NCBI GenBank assembly: GCA_947462335.1
Contig: OX381717.1
Coordinates: 49,767,523 to 49,831,522 of the forward strand
From: Harmothoe impar
Taxonomy: Eukaryota; Annelida; Polychaeta; Phyllodocida; Polynoidae
Direction of reading: 5' to 3'
DNA length: 64,000 nt
The notes under the pieces were generated by a model that made no database searches, was not told the origin of the DNA, and saw only the letters and a list, made by a program, of their open reading frames with translations. Position 1 is the first letter of the stretch. Every line of letters starts with the position of its first letter. A program made the position numbers and the translations under genes. Shown in pieces: positions 53,111 to 64,000 of this stretch.

Positions 53111-55532
53111 GAGCAGCGGTGCAAAACGATTATGCCCAGCTGGATTTTGGGGTGTGATTGTGGAGATATTATTCAAAAGCATGTAGAGGGTAGTAGAGGA
53201 GTTTTTTTTAGAGAAGGGGCAGTGCCACTCCTTTTCAGTGAACAGGAAGACCTTGCGTTACTTTAGGTGAAAGAAGTGGCTCCAGAGGGGTCAATTTCTT
53301 TTGTTATGAGCCTCTTTAACAGTTTATGGATATGGTTTTCAGCTCTATATTTTGGTCCAGGTATACAATATACAAATATGAAATATCAGTACAGCAACGC
53401 CACCTGTTGATTTGAGCTGTTTTCCTGGCGACATGGTACAATTATTTAAGCGACCTGGCGACTTTTGGAAAAAATTGTCTATAGGATAAAGGCTCCAAAT
53501 ACTTTGTGACATGGGGCTCTTCATTTCGGCGACTTTCTGACCTCAGGGGGGACCCCTCTGCACCCCCAAAGAGGGGATTTTGGTCGGAAATGTTTGGTCC
53601 CCTTGACTAGTCTAGTGGGGAAGGACAAAACATCACCAATACCAACCCCCGCCCCTCCCGCTTGAAAAAATGCACCTACTGCTGGTCTGCCAAGTACCAT
53701 GCAAAAAGCACACCACAAGAAGCTAGGTACTGCAACACTCAACCGTTAGTTATAATAGGACCATCGTGACAATATAGTGGCTTAAGCAGGACGAACATAA
53801 ATATATAATGTTATAAACATCCATAGCATGCCACTAAGGCCACACTAGGTAGGATAGAGTATTATAATTGATAATTCATTTTCAGGTGTCTTAAATTAGG
53901 AGGAAACATGTTTTAGCATTGTCACATTAAAAAAATCATGCTCTCTAAAATAATTGCCGATATATAACTAGTGTAAGTATTAATTATAGAGTTGGGTTAT
54001 ATTAGAATAAAATATGTTCTTGGCATGCCTGTATTATGAGCCATATGTATTATTACCATGGGAGTGCTGATGGCAGATGATAGTGGCGTTAAATCGCTGG
54101 CTAGCCGCGGCCTGCCAGCAGCAGCAACCAATCAATAAACCTGTATTATTCAGCCCGCGGTGGCCACAGGTCCCAAGCGAGCAAATCAGAAAAAGAAATA
54201 AAAGAGCGCCCTGAATGCTGTGACATTTTAAATTCAAGGTCTTATAATTAATAAACCATCACTGTTTCACTCTGAGAATATTTCAGCCATTGATGTATTA
54301 GAAGCATTTTTTATTCATGAACAGGAGTAGTTATCAATTAGAGCCTATGGCATATGCTCAATCATATTTTTGCTGAAAGAAAATTTGGTCTTGTGTAAAC
54401 ATGACATAGTAGGTCAGACTGTGTGAGTGTATATGTATGTACAGAACCTCTATAGGTTGGATATAATGCTGTAATACCCTGAAGGATGAATGTTGTAATG
54501 GCGCGTATGGCTGACAATATTACATCGGAACGCGTAGCACGGCCGGTATTGCATTGGGAATAAATACGCCACATTGTGTTCATAGAGGGTGATTTATTGG
54601 GGGGAGCAGCCATGAGGGAGCATTGACCATTAGGGAGATTGGCGTATGGAGTAGTGGCATCTACTAGTGAGGAAGCTCGCAGAGATTTTATAGAATATAG
54701 GGGATCGATTCATAGTAGAGAGAGATTGTTGTAGCTCATTGTTGCCACATGGCATGTTGACTTGCAGACCTTAGGACCCAGATCTAGTCATTAAAACAGC
54801 TGTGGTATTCTGTTTGTGCCTTTATTCTATCATTGACTCAGGGTTATATGAGCCGCTTGGGGCCCATTTTAAGACGATTTTTGTGTCACAGGAAAACTTC
54901 AATGTAGGTACCTGTACCCCGACAAATTCAAGGTGGGAGGACAGGTGATTGTCCAAATGATTTTTTTTAAATTCCATTTTACTCCTCCTTCTCTGCTTCC
55001 ATCAATTTTCTCCCTCTTTGCCTCTTTGCCTCCCTGCCTTCCCCTTCTGTCTCATTGCCTTCCTACCCTCCTCTCAACCCCCTTCTTCCCTTTACACCCT
55101 TCTCTATTCATATACGTTCATCACCAGGGATGAAAGTTTTTCCCAGGCTTTCAAGGGCGTTTTATGTTAATAACACCTATACATGTCAAGGTCTTTTGAG
55201 AATCCTTACTTTCAACGAATGTTTGCTACAATAGGCATGTTTGGAAGACTAAAGATGAGTTGGACGCGCCTACAAGCCGCGGCCAGAGATGCTACTTTTC
55301 CTAATTTTGTGGGATTTCCTTCTTTTTTGCTTGAATTTCTGTATTGAATCATGCTAATTCCCTACAGAGAATTGACCAAAATTATAAGACTTCCTACTTT
55401 TTCTCGACGGTTCAGTGACATCTCTGGCCGCGGCTTATATGCGAGAATTCAGAGTAAGTTCAGTAACATGTCCTATATAACAATACTTGTGTGTCGTTTT
55501 ACTGTACCAATCTCGATTATCTCTATTTTCAG
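53111..55532. other. rest of SIDT intron 1
   Basis: No further element with clear ends. A GC-richer non-repetitive block at 54040-54240 (CAATCAATAAACCTG; GCCGCGGCCTGCCAGCAGCA) and a CT-rich tract at 54970-55110 are visible. Confidence 0.45.
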
Positions 55533-55654
55533 ACGACTGCAGTGCGAATATTCGTGTCAGCCCACAATGCCAGTGAAGACTTCCCTGTCCTCTTTGTCGT
55601 CCGTCAACAGCGACACATCCTGTCGTGGCAGGTCCCGCTACTCCTAGAAAATGT
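55533..55654 (+). CDS. SIDT exon 2 (extracellular domain)
   Basis: After CTATTTTCAG, reads TTAVRIFVSAHNASEDFPVL, then FVVRQQRHILSWQVPLLLEN. The PVLFVVRQ...SWQVPL strand pattern is characteristic of SIDT extracellular domains. Donor GTAAGT after AATGT, phase 2. HNAS is a possible N-glycosylation site. Confidence 0.93.
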
Positions 55655-56306
55655 GTAAGTTGAGCCGATTTATTTATTTATTTTATCTATTTATTTATCT
55701 ATTCCTTTTATGCCCGGCCACTGACAGCTGTTCTCAGTGAACCCAGGGCAACGAACAATTTATTTGATCTGTGGGGATGGAGAGACTATTAAAAAAAAAA
55801 GAATTAATTAGGCCAAAAAAAAAATCGTTTCAGGTAACATGATACAACATGGGCAGAAAATGTAGGGTCGGTAGGTCGGATTTATTTTTTTTTAAACATG
55901 AAAGTACTAGCCAGCCTCTCCGAAGACCCTAACATTGACCAAAAAAAAGGTAGAAATACGCAAATTTCTTCAAAATTGCATAAAAAGATGTAAGGTCAGC
56001 CCTGTTTTGAAAGGGTCGATCGGGTGACCTGAAACAAACCTATTTTTTTTGGCCTTATCAGAATAGTACTTTTCAACCAGTATTTCAGAAGCCATTCCAT
56101 TCCATTCTTTAATTGAGTTATTTGCAATTTCTTTCAACTTAGAACTAGAGAGAATTACTTCAAGTACCCAGTTGTAAGCGGTCAGAGGTAGGTAGCATTG
56201 TAGATGCATAGTGTTGGGCAGTCAAGGTTTAGTTGACCACTCAACCCCCTAGATAACATAGATGGGTAATTGTGCCGCAATGGCAGACATTGGGGAAGCT
56301 CTGCTA

Positions 56307-56540
56307 CCGTAAATTCTTGTGTATAATTCACAGCTTGTACGCGAAGCAAAACCAGGTTTAATTTCATACGAAGCATGCCAATACATGTATATAGCGTGCA
56401 GCTTATTAGAGGGCTATTATTTATAAAGTATATGCAGTCATGACTGAGTTAGCTATTTTCATACATGTGTGGCTTATATAATTGTTTAAGGTAACGGTGA
56501 GGCTTATATGCGGTTTAGGCCCATACGCAAGTGTTTACGG
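56307..56540. mobile_element. TA-family MITE, CCGTAAATTC type (234 bp)
   Basis: Ends CCGTAAATTCTTGTG and CGCAAGTGTTTACGG with TA flanks; the ends are partly mismatched. Confidence 0.75.
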
Positions 56541-56732
56541 TATATGAGTGTGTACTGACCAGTATCAATATATGATAACAAAATATAGAAAATGGTGATA
56601 CCCCGCCCCTCCCTAAAAAAAGGAACACAACAAAACATCGAAATGAGTTTTCCCTTGAAGCTTCTATTGGTGTTTGCTTGTCATGGAAAATCTCGATTGG
56701 GTATTTGTATAAAATCATAGCCTACATAGGTA

Positions 56733-56886
56733 CCGTAAAGAGCCAGCTTTCATTGGATATCAAACATGCCTATATAGGGTGCAGCTTATACGAGGCCTTT
56801 AAGATGATACTACAGTACTAAACTTATAGGATTCTCTAAAGTTAAGGATGTGGGTTATACGAGGGCTCATACACGAGACTTTACAG
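56733..56886. mobile_element. TA-family MITE, CCGTAAAG type (154 bp)
   Basis: Ends CCGTAAAGAGCC and CGAGACTTTACAG with TA flanks, plus the CATGCCTATATAGGGTG word shared with 18527-18749. Confidence 0.7.
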
Positions 56887-58412
56887 TACATTCCTTCAAC
56901 TCGTTAAAGAGGCATTCTCACCACTCGCACTTAACCACATAGTAGACTAGAACAGTACTAGAATTGTGAGTGGGATACGCTCGGTGATTATGCCAGTTAA
57001 TTGCGAGGGCTATATGTGTGCATCATGTCCGATGTCAACAAAAGAAAACCACCTTTGATATGAAGTTGACGATGATTCGATGCAAAGAATACATTTTACT
57101 TGAATAAAAATGTTATATACTATGTCGTGTTTAAGGGTCAAGTTTATTAAAAAATATATGAATAAAAGATACAATTTACATTGACGCTAAATGGAACATT
57201 TTGCTGAATCATATTAGAGCCTGCATATGTCAGGATGCAGTAACTGAATTGGATATTTCAAATTTAATTCAAGGCCATTAAAAAAAATTAATTTAATTTA
57301 AAAAATCGTGGGGCGCACGGCTGAGGCACACATAATGCTTGCCTCTATACAATCAGGTCACAGTGGTCATAAATCCACAGTCAGTCAAAGTGCGATTCTA
57401 TAGGAAAGGGGTTCATTGATGAATGAGTGCTAAATACACAGATAAAAAAAACTTCCCACTCTTGTGCAAACATCTGTATATATCTAGTGGTTGATTGTTC
57501 AGTATGCAAGTACTGTCGCTGATGCTATTAGTCTTAACTGCTCAACGAACCATGGCCAGTCTAATGATTTAAAGGAATTGAGCTATTTTGATGAAGCTTT
57601 TTTTCCTATTTTTTTCGCCATGTAACTTATAACAGTTTATTAATCAGATATAGTTTGGCATCGTAGTCTTTCAATGCGTAAAATTGCAAGACTTTATTGA
57701 CATGCGGTGTAGAGGACATTTTTAGTGGAGGGCAGCGTCAAAATAGTGGACTATTCAAACAATAGGTTCACTTCTGGCTAAAGTTTAAATAATTTAAGAC
57801 AAATATTCAGTAAATGTATATTATGCTGTCTATGTGAAGATTAATAACTGACAATATTAGTTACTAAAGTGGTATATAATAAGATCAATCGGACGGTTTG
57901 GATTCAGTGAACTAACAAAACTACTAGCATACAACATATGGGTCTAACACTCATAACATACTAAACTAATACAACAACAAAAATACCATTGGTAAAAATC
58001 TATATCCAAGACAAGCTGGCAATTGCCAATATATTTTCCATGTACATATAGTAAACGTTCACTATCCTGGATAATAGCATCCTTATGTTATTTGAAGAAC
58101 CTTTGCCAATGTATTGTGATTTTGTGTGCAATTTATATGCGAGTGAGCCAGAAAGTTGATCAGGCAGACCCTGTTGAAATGGGATGAGTGATCAATTTTT
58201 TTAAAGAAAAAAAAGTTTTTTATATAACATTTCATGAGCCTAAGCCAGTATTAATATCTGTCCCCATTCTGTCCCCTAGCCATTATGACTACACCGGAAA
58301 AAGCCGGTGTTCTGGTGTCATTCAGTAACACTTTCAGCATATATATATACCTATTCTACATGGTAGCAGCCTCCATGTAATACCTTATGTTGCCTCTCTC
58401 TTTGATCATTAG

Positions 58413-58574
58413 TTATGACTACTACCATGTGGCTCGTACACTCTGCCCTCTGGAGAGCGACCACAAACACCCTGGGATATACAACCAGCAGATTCTCATC
58501 GACGTCTCGACTGCGTCTCTCAACGATGTCAGCTTTACGCTGGAAGCCAAGATTGTCCCCAACTTTGAAGTGGC
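58413..58574 (+). CDS. SIDT exon 3
   Basis: Acceptor CATTAG; the carried GT plus T gives Val. Reads VYDYYHVARTLCPLESDHKH, then YNQQILIDVSTASLNDVSFT. The ..VSRTLCP-like motif is a strong SIDT marker. Donor GTAAGTGA, phase 2. Confidence 0.95.
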
Positions 58575-59247
58575 GTAAGTGATGAATTAGATAGATCAAC
58601 TGAATATTTTATGGAATATATGGATAATATGTTTAAAATGTATGATCTGACATATAATCATGTGTTCAATTGCATTATATTTGTATTCTACCTTTAGTAA
58701 TTTCTCGTATTTTACTTTTTTTCATACAATGAAGTTTAAGACTTGACTAAAAACAGGGGGAGGATTTTTATTTGATTTATAAAATCAATAAGTTGAAAAT
58801 AAGCGATATGTCAATTTTGTAGATAACGAGGAGGGGGGGGGGTGTTGTTGCCTTGACCACAACTACAAAAGTGTCCAACAAACCTGCTGACAAAATCCAG
58901 CTGGACTTAATTATGCATGATTTTTCCCTCCGTTAGGTCTCATTGCAATTGGTCAACCTGTGGTCAGCTGTTCACCTGTTGGCCAAGCTGAGGCTCAGTC
59001 ATACTGACACTTGTTTACAAGTGCACTTTTTACTAGACACTGACATACTGTCTGTGTTTAGTGACTGTAGGTGTAATCACACTACTAGTGCTTATCTGTT
59101 TTAGTCCCTGTGTATTGTGTGTGACTATGGCTGAACAGCACATACTGTTTTTGAGTAAATAAATTTATATTTTATTTATTTTTCTGTATATATCTGTGGT
59201 AAGGATTGGGCTTGTACTAAATATATGTCAATTTTGAACCATTTCAG
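58575..59247 (+). other. SIDT intron 3
   Basis: GT..AG; a G run at about 58832. Nothing else. Confidence 0.8.
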
Positions 59248-59392
59248 GCTGGATGAGGTTCGGACACTTAACGTGACCCCGTCCGCCCCCCAGTACTTCC
59301 AGTACTCATTTGGCCCCGATGTCCACTCGGTCGTCGTTCACATCTCTTCAGATGATAAATTGTGCATGGTCGTCTCGGTTCAGGATGTTGAG
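59248..59392 (+). CDS. SIDT exon 4
   Basis: Acceptor ATTTCAG. Reads LDEVRTLNVTPSAPQYFQYS, then FGPDVHSVVVHISSDDKLCM, VVSVQDVE. YFQY.F...V.SV.V..SS matches SIDT ectodomain strands. Phase 0 at the donor. Confidence 0.95.
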
Positions 59393-59869
59393 GTATTGTA
59401 ATATTGAATATATCATTACATTGAATAGAAGTATTTAGAACCTGCAAGTTTTCTCAAGTGGGTCAGCAACTGTTGAATTTAATCAAACATATATTGTACA
59501 CATATATAATTTATACATATTAATGGACTACTACCCTACTACCAGAATATACAGATGTATGTCCATATCAGAGTGTAGCAGTGCACAGGAGAGTATCCTT
59601 GTTTTACTCTAGGCCAGACAGTGTGACTGTACCTATCCACTAGAGTATTCATAGGGAGCAGTGATCAGTAAACTTAAATAATGTCAGATCATTGCTATAT
59701 AAAGATATTAATATTAATAATATACTGGAAACATTTACTAGAAAATATGAAATTGGATGAACATAAAGGTTAGGTGTTCTTTTTATATGTAGTGTTTAGT
59801 TAAACCTTAAAATTAAATTTTACCTCATCATCACATGAATTAATTATCATTTTCATTGACAATTGACAG
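59393..59869 (+). other. SIDT intron 4
   Basis: GT..AG; nothing recognised inside. Confidence 0.8.
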
Positions 59870-60050
59870 TGCCCAGTGTATGACTTGGTGCGTAACGTGG
59901 AGTTCACGGGTGAGTACCAGACCGTGTTAGAGAGAGGTGCCATCACTGTGCAGAAAAAGCAGTTTCAGAGCGGAGCCTTCTTTGTTGTCTTCGTTGTTAA
60001 GCCACACGACTACGAGTGCACCGGAACAGAAATGATCCAGCCTCCCCCTG
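59870..60050 (+). CDS. SIDT exon 5
   Basis: Acceptor TTGACAG. Reads CPVYDLVRNVEFTGEYQTVL, then ERGAITVQKKQFQSGAFFVV, then a segment ending TGTEMIQPPPG. CPVYDL and the AITVQ.K.F...FFVV pattern are the best-known SIDT signature, so family assignment is firm. Donor GTAAGC, phase 1. Confidence 0.96.
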
Positions 60051-60336
60051 GTAAGCCAATAATTTTATTTCCTATGAAACTATTGATGTTTGGTTTAGTT
60101 CTCTAAATTGTGTTGTCATAATGTGTTTATTGGCCAGCTATAACTTAGTGCTCAGAGTGAATAACAATGTAACTGCAAGTTTCTAAATTCCCCGATATTC
60201 TCTCAATGAAGATGAGCAATTCTGCCTATTCAACTGAAAACACTATGTGTAGTAAAATCAAAACTACTCTATTTTAGGTTTATCGAAGATCTTTTCAAAT
60301 ATAGAACATATTAACCGCCTTGTATTGCCTTGACAG
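60051..60336 (+). other. SIDT intron 5
   Basis: GT..AG; nothing recognised inside. Confidence 0.8.
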
Positions 60337-60493
60337 TGGATAGCGAGCTGGCCATTCGTCGGAAGCAGGTGAAGTTTCACGTGGAGACTGCTATCCCGGC
60401 TGACCAGTACCTTGGAGCTGTGGTCGGCGCCGTCAGCTGGTTCTTACTCTTCTATGTTGCAGCCGTCATCATCTCACTCATCTACCACAAGGT
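60337..60493 (+). CDS. SIDT exon 6 with first membrane segment
   Basis: Acceptor TTGACAG. Reads VDSELAIRRKQVKFHVETAI, then a hydrophobic run YLGAVVGAVSWFLLFYVAAV followed by IISLIYH (about residues 322-348). This is the first transmembrane helix after the ectodomain. Donor GTAAGTAA, phase 2. Confidence 0.95.
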
Positions 60494-60738
60494 GTAAGTA
60501 AACTTTGATGTATTCTATGAATCCTCGTAATAAAGTTTCATGTAAACCATGATCTTATATCTGTAAATATGTATGGCTCTAGCATGTCTATTATATTTTT
60601 ACTGTTAATTTTTACAAACTGGGAATAAATAGTAGTCCCCTACTGTCCTCAATCATGGAAGTAATTTGTATATTTCGACAAAATTATCACTGGAATTTCC
60701 TGTTAATTATTTCGAATTGATGTATTATCCATTTGCAG
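60494..60738 (+). other. SIDT intron 6
   Basis: GT..AG; nothing recognised inside. Confidence 0.8.
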
Positions 60739-60788
60739 AGATAGCCCAACAGATGGATATCAAGAACAGCTTGGGGGTTCATCACATG
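60739..60788 (+). CDS. SIDT exon 7 (50 bp, cytosolic loop)
   Basis: Acceptor TTTGCAG, donor GTAAGTTC. Reads VDSPTDGYQEQLGGSSHG when joined; phases match both neighbours. A polar micro-exon in the cytosolic loop after the first helix; may be alternatively spliced (50 bp, not a multiple of three). Confidence 0.85.
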
Positions 60789-63586
60789 GTAAGTTCTCAC
60801 GATCATTTTTGCTTATCGGGCCATAGAGTAGTTTTGTCGCATTAATGTGTCTAATGTAGATAGTTGTAGTTTGCTTGAACTTGTACAGTTTATAACTTGT
60901 AACCTCGATTTAACAGAATATTATCTAGCAGTAGTTAAAGTGGTCTATGTTATTGTTAAAGTCAACAAAAAGTAGAATTTTAGTTAAACTTGTGTTAGCT
61001 TTGTAATTATAAATCACAAACTTGGCATGCTAAGAAATATGTGGTGATTAGGAATTTTATTCATCAGCTTTATACTTATTTAGATGTAGTATTTTTCAGA
61101 TTTTAAAAGCCAATATTAAATTTGCATAGTTCTAGTTTTGTAGTGTTTTTTTATGTCAAAACAAAGTTATGAAGTCTTGTTGACCCATCCTGAGGAGATG
61201 CTTGATAAGTGTTTCACACTATGAAATTTGCATACACCTGACCCTATCAGTATTAGACCCACTATGAAAATGCCATAGGTAATTCCCTCACCCAGATCAA
61301 TTCCTGTAACCTGCATATCCGGGTTTTGTTTATAAACAACCCTTGGATTGTACACAGGAATTTATGGTATGGTTGTTTATTGAAAAAAAAAAACATATTT
61401 ACCCTTCTTACCCAAAATTGGTATTCTAACTTTGACGGAGGAAGTGTATATGGCAATATGATTACTGGGAAATTCTGGAATAAAGATTCTCCTCAGGATA
61501 GAAGATACATCACTTAATATTTTATTTGTAATTAAATTAATTTAGTTTAACATAATTTTAATCCCTGTTACAACCATCATCGACTTAATTACTGACTCCT
61601 GTCTAATTAGAGTTATTGATCATCGTTAGCCATTTGTATATGTTTAAAAAAAAGAAAATTATCCAAAATTCTTACACTTTTGGCGGCAGATAAACCCATA
61701 AGTAATTGAAAGGGAACAAAAATGTATGTACAACGCGCAAATTAAGTCGATTATGGTGCCAACAGTAGATGGTGTAATCTCAGATGAAACAATGAATATT
61801 ATTTGCTTCTTTTATTGATGTTAGCATTGTACTATATAACTATAGGTGTCAAGTTTAGATGTGTCAGCAGAAATACAGGTAGGATGCACACAGGGTGCAT
61901 AATCTCCCACATGACTAACAAACATTGACTAAATATAGTGAGGACCAGGTTTGAAGGTTTTCCTGGGTTCCTATATACATAAACGTGTTGCTTCTACTCC
62001 CCTGTCTGTCCTATCCATCCTGTGGGTCAAGATGGTATACTCTTAAGGGTCATTATCTGGGGACCGCCAATATTTTTTATATGTCTGTTATCACATAAAA
62101 TAGTCTTCTTGCAGAGTCTATCCCAGAGAAATTCTATCCATCGTGTACAAAATATTTTTCAGATCATGTTTCTCTGAAAAGGGTTTATATCTTTGTAGCA
62201 TAACTTTATGTTTTATATTATGTATCTTTCTGTAAATGGCATGGGAAATATGGTAACAGATATAACGGACATAGTGAAAATATTGGTACAGTCTTTAGAC
62301 TTTGGCGTGGTCATATTTTAAAAACAGTCTGGTTAGGGGATAGGGCGGGATGGACCCATTTCAAGCGCTGGTACAAAAACAAAAGAATCCAACAACTATC
62401 AAAATATTACCACTCCCTGAGTAGAAATTGAAAGATGCTTTTGCAGGAGATTTAGTATGTTCAACATCCAGGTAATCATGAGGGTTGACACACAACTGCA
62501 CTTTCCCTTTATTCCACATGTTTTTTTCATTTTGGTTTACATTCAGTTCTGTTACCTGTGGTGGGGAGAGACCAGGTGACTCCACCCAGTAGTCAGTACC
62601 AAGTAGATCCTACACATTATCACAACACTGTTAGGACAGGGGACAAAAACATGTGGTGTAGGGAAGATAGTACCGGTAAGTTGTGATCAGGCGCAAAGGT
62701 ACATTTTACCAGAGGCAGTTGCCCTTCCCTGTGATGTGACTGTTAATACAGAAACATCAGATGGCTTCACCGAAGGAGCTATTCCACTGCCGATGATTTA
62801 ATGGACGATTCCTCATCCGTTGTTTTTTAGTTCTATCGTTGTAATAATTTATCATTGACAAATGACTATCCGTCTGTCTAATTGTCGGCCGTGAAATATC
62901 ACTTTTATTGGACAGGTGCCATTTTTGTATGTCTCTTTCATTTGTGTTGAATATTCAGCATATGGATTCCATTAATGGTATCTGTAATAGGATCTAGGTC
63001 AATCAATGCTTTTCCTGACTAAACTGAATTTACTCTCTAGAATTTATAGTATAATAATATTCTCTTGCTCTGTACCACAATTGTCTTGCTTCCATTAGTT
63101 AAGAATCCCACCTTATAGATCACCCCCCAAGTTCCTCTGGCAAAACCCTGTGTGATACTACAAGACGCTATAGTTGGTATACTAGAGATATTCCTTGACT
63201 ACTGAAAAATAAATGTGAGAGGGGTCCTATTGCTCAAATTCATACAAGCCATATCATTTTAGATATTACAAGAAGATTTTCTGTTTTCCATGTATCTTAT
63301 CTTGAACATGAGGCATAAGTCATTACAGCTAGTTTACAACATTATTATTATTAAAACAAATGCTATTTTTCTATATGATCAATATGTAGACACAGTAGTA
63401 AATATAAAACCTTACACCTAACCATTTTCTGGGTCCATGATAGGGCAATGTTGTCATATTCAATAAATGAAGTTGGGGGGTTGGACTTACCAAATATATA
63501 TGCTAAATTATCTCAACAAAGTTATGTTATTATTTGTTCCAAACAAACATGCATGTTCAATTATTTGTGTTTAACTTTTATTTCAG
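60789..63586 (+). other. SIDT intron 7
   Basis: Contains a degraded TA-MITE right end near 61310-61369 (GTACACAGGAATTTATGGTA). No exon found inside; joining exons 7 and 8 keeps the frame. Confidence 0.7.
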
Positions 63587-63664
63587 GTTCAAATCCGCAG
63601 ACTCCCATTGTGGGGCCCGAAGGCACACCGGGAACTAGCTATGGAGCGACCGGAGGCTCTCCAG
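63587..63664 (+). CDS. SIDT exon 8 (cytosolic loop)
   Basis: Acceptor TATTTCAG, donor GTAAGTCC. Reads GSNPQTPIVGPEGTPGTSYG, then ATGGSPG: Gly/Pro/Ser-rich, disordered loop. Confidence 0.85.
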
Positions 63665-63696
63665 GTAAGTCCATGTAGAGATACTTTTCAATGCTA

Positions 63697-63758
<62 letters not shown>

Positions 63759-63970
63759 TGCTGGTATTCTTATTTAGAGTATGAACATTCTAATTAATGG
63801 ATATTGCTACTTAGAAGACTATGACCGTACATTAGAGTGTGAGTATGTATCTAAGTATACAGTCAAAAAAGAAATGACAATTAAAAAAAAGGAAAAATTA
63901 TAATGAATAAAAAGGAACGTAACTAGAAATTCTGTTTTAAAAGGAAAACTATATTTTTTGTCTGGTTTAG
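63665..63970 (+). other. SIDT intron 8 with (TA)n microsatellite
   Basis: A pure TA tract of about 54 bp at 63701-63754. Confidence 0.85.
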
Positions 63971-64000
63971 GTCAGACTATGGAGACTGACATGAGATCGG
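63971..64000 (+). CDS. SIDT exon 9, cut by the window edge
   Basis: Acceptor TCTGGTTTAG. Reads GQTMETDMRS in phase with exon 8; the remaining membrane helices and metal-binding core lie beyond 64000. Confidence 0.75.

Larger units (their letters stand above)
43334..55532 (+). other. SIDT intron 1 (12.2 kb)
   Basis: GT..AG intron filled with foldback elements, MITEs and minisatellites (listed separately). Direct fit of exon 1 (phase 0) to exon 2 means no missing exon is needed. Confidence 0.85.
55655..58412 (+). other. SIDT intron 2
   Basis: Carries two TA-family MITEs (56307, 56733). A word complementary to one near 48500 (CTCACCACTCGCACTTAACC, 56917) hints at another dispersed repeat. Confidence 0.8.

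Noticed and set aside
61326..61517. 63-aa plus ORF in SIDT intron 7
   Set aside because: Overlaps a degraded MITE end; exons 7 and 8 join in phase without it.

Overview
This window is nuclear DNA from an invertebrate animal. Evidence: multi-exon genes with GT-AG introns, a nuclear receptor (an animal-specific family), a SID1-type transmembrane protein, LINE retrotransposons, many small inverted-repeat DNA transposons and several minisatellites. The AT-rich, repeat-heavy introns and the marked haul of MITE-like elements fit a marine invertebrate (for example a mollusc, brachiopod, hemichordate or lancelet). I cannot name the phylum from sequence alone. No bacterial genes, tRNA, rRNA or CRISPR were seen.

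Layout. (1) 1-2.6 kb: repeats only. (2) About 2.6-12.9 kb, minus strand: a large, apparently intact LINE with three long ORFs. In transcript order these are a 1423-aa ORF1 (acidic/Ser-rich repeats, coiled coil, RNA-binding-like domain, C-terminal NADAR domain), a 313-aa SGNH/GDSL-hydrolase-like ORF 17 nt downstream, then after a 1.6-kb gap a 954-aa endonuclease-reverse transcriptase. (3) 13-18.8 kb: noncoding DNA with MITEs. (4) 18.8-28.6 kb, minus strand: a complete or nearly complete orphan nuclear receptor (six coding exons whose phases join into one 457-codon frame; NR4/NR8-like). (5) 28.85-32.95 kb: a dead LINE on the minus strand carrying two nested DNA transposons with exact boundaries (piggyBac-like with TTAA; a 1002-bp element with 17-bp TIRs and a 6-bp duplication). 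(6) 33-39.8 kb: a block of tandem repeats (16-bp minisatellite, about 231-bp duplication, a trimeric higher-order satellite, 66-bp repeats). (7) 39.8-42.4 kb: noncoding with one hAT-like MITE. (8) 42.4-43.05 kb: a GC-box-rich, probably bidirectional promoter. (9) 43.05 kb to the end, plus strand: the first nine exons of a SID1/SIDT family gene (signal peptide, large extracellular domain, first membrane segment, start of the cytosolic loop), with a 12-kb first intron packed with foldback elements.

How it works together. The two host genes are not an obvious pathway pair. One is a ligand-regulated or orphan transcription factor; the other belongs to a family linked to double-stranded RNA and lipid transport. 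Most of the remaining sequence is mobile or repeat DNA, and many elements are nested so that target-site duplications and empty sites can be read directly. The most unusual system is the LINE whose ORF1 ends in a NADAR domain (a family that includes hydrolases of ADP-ribosylated guanine) and is followed by an SGNH hydrolase-like ORF.
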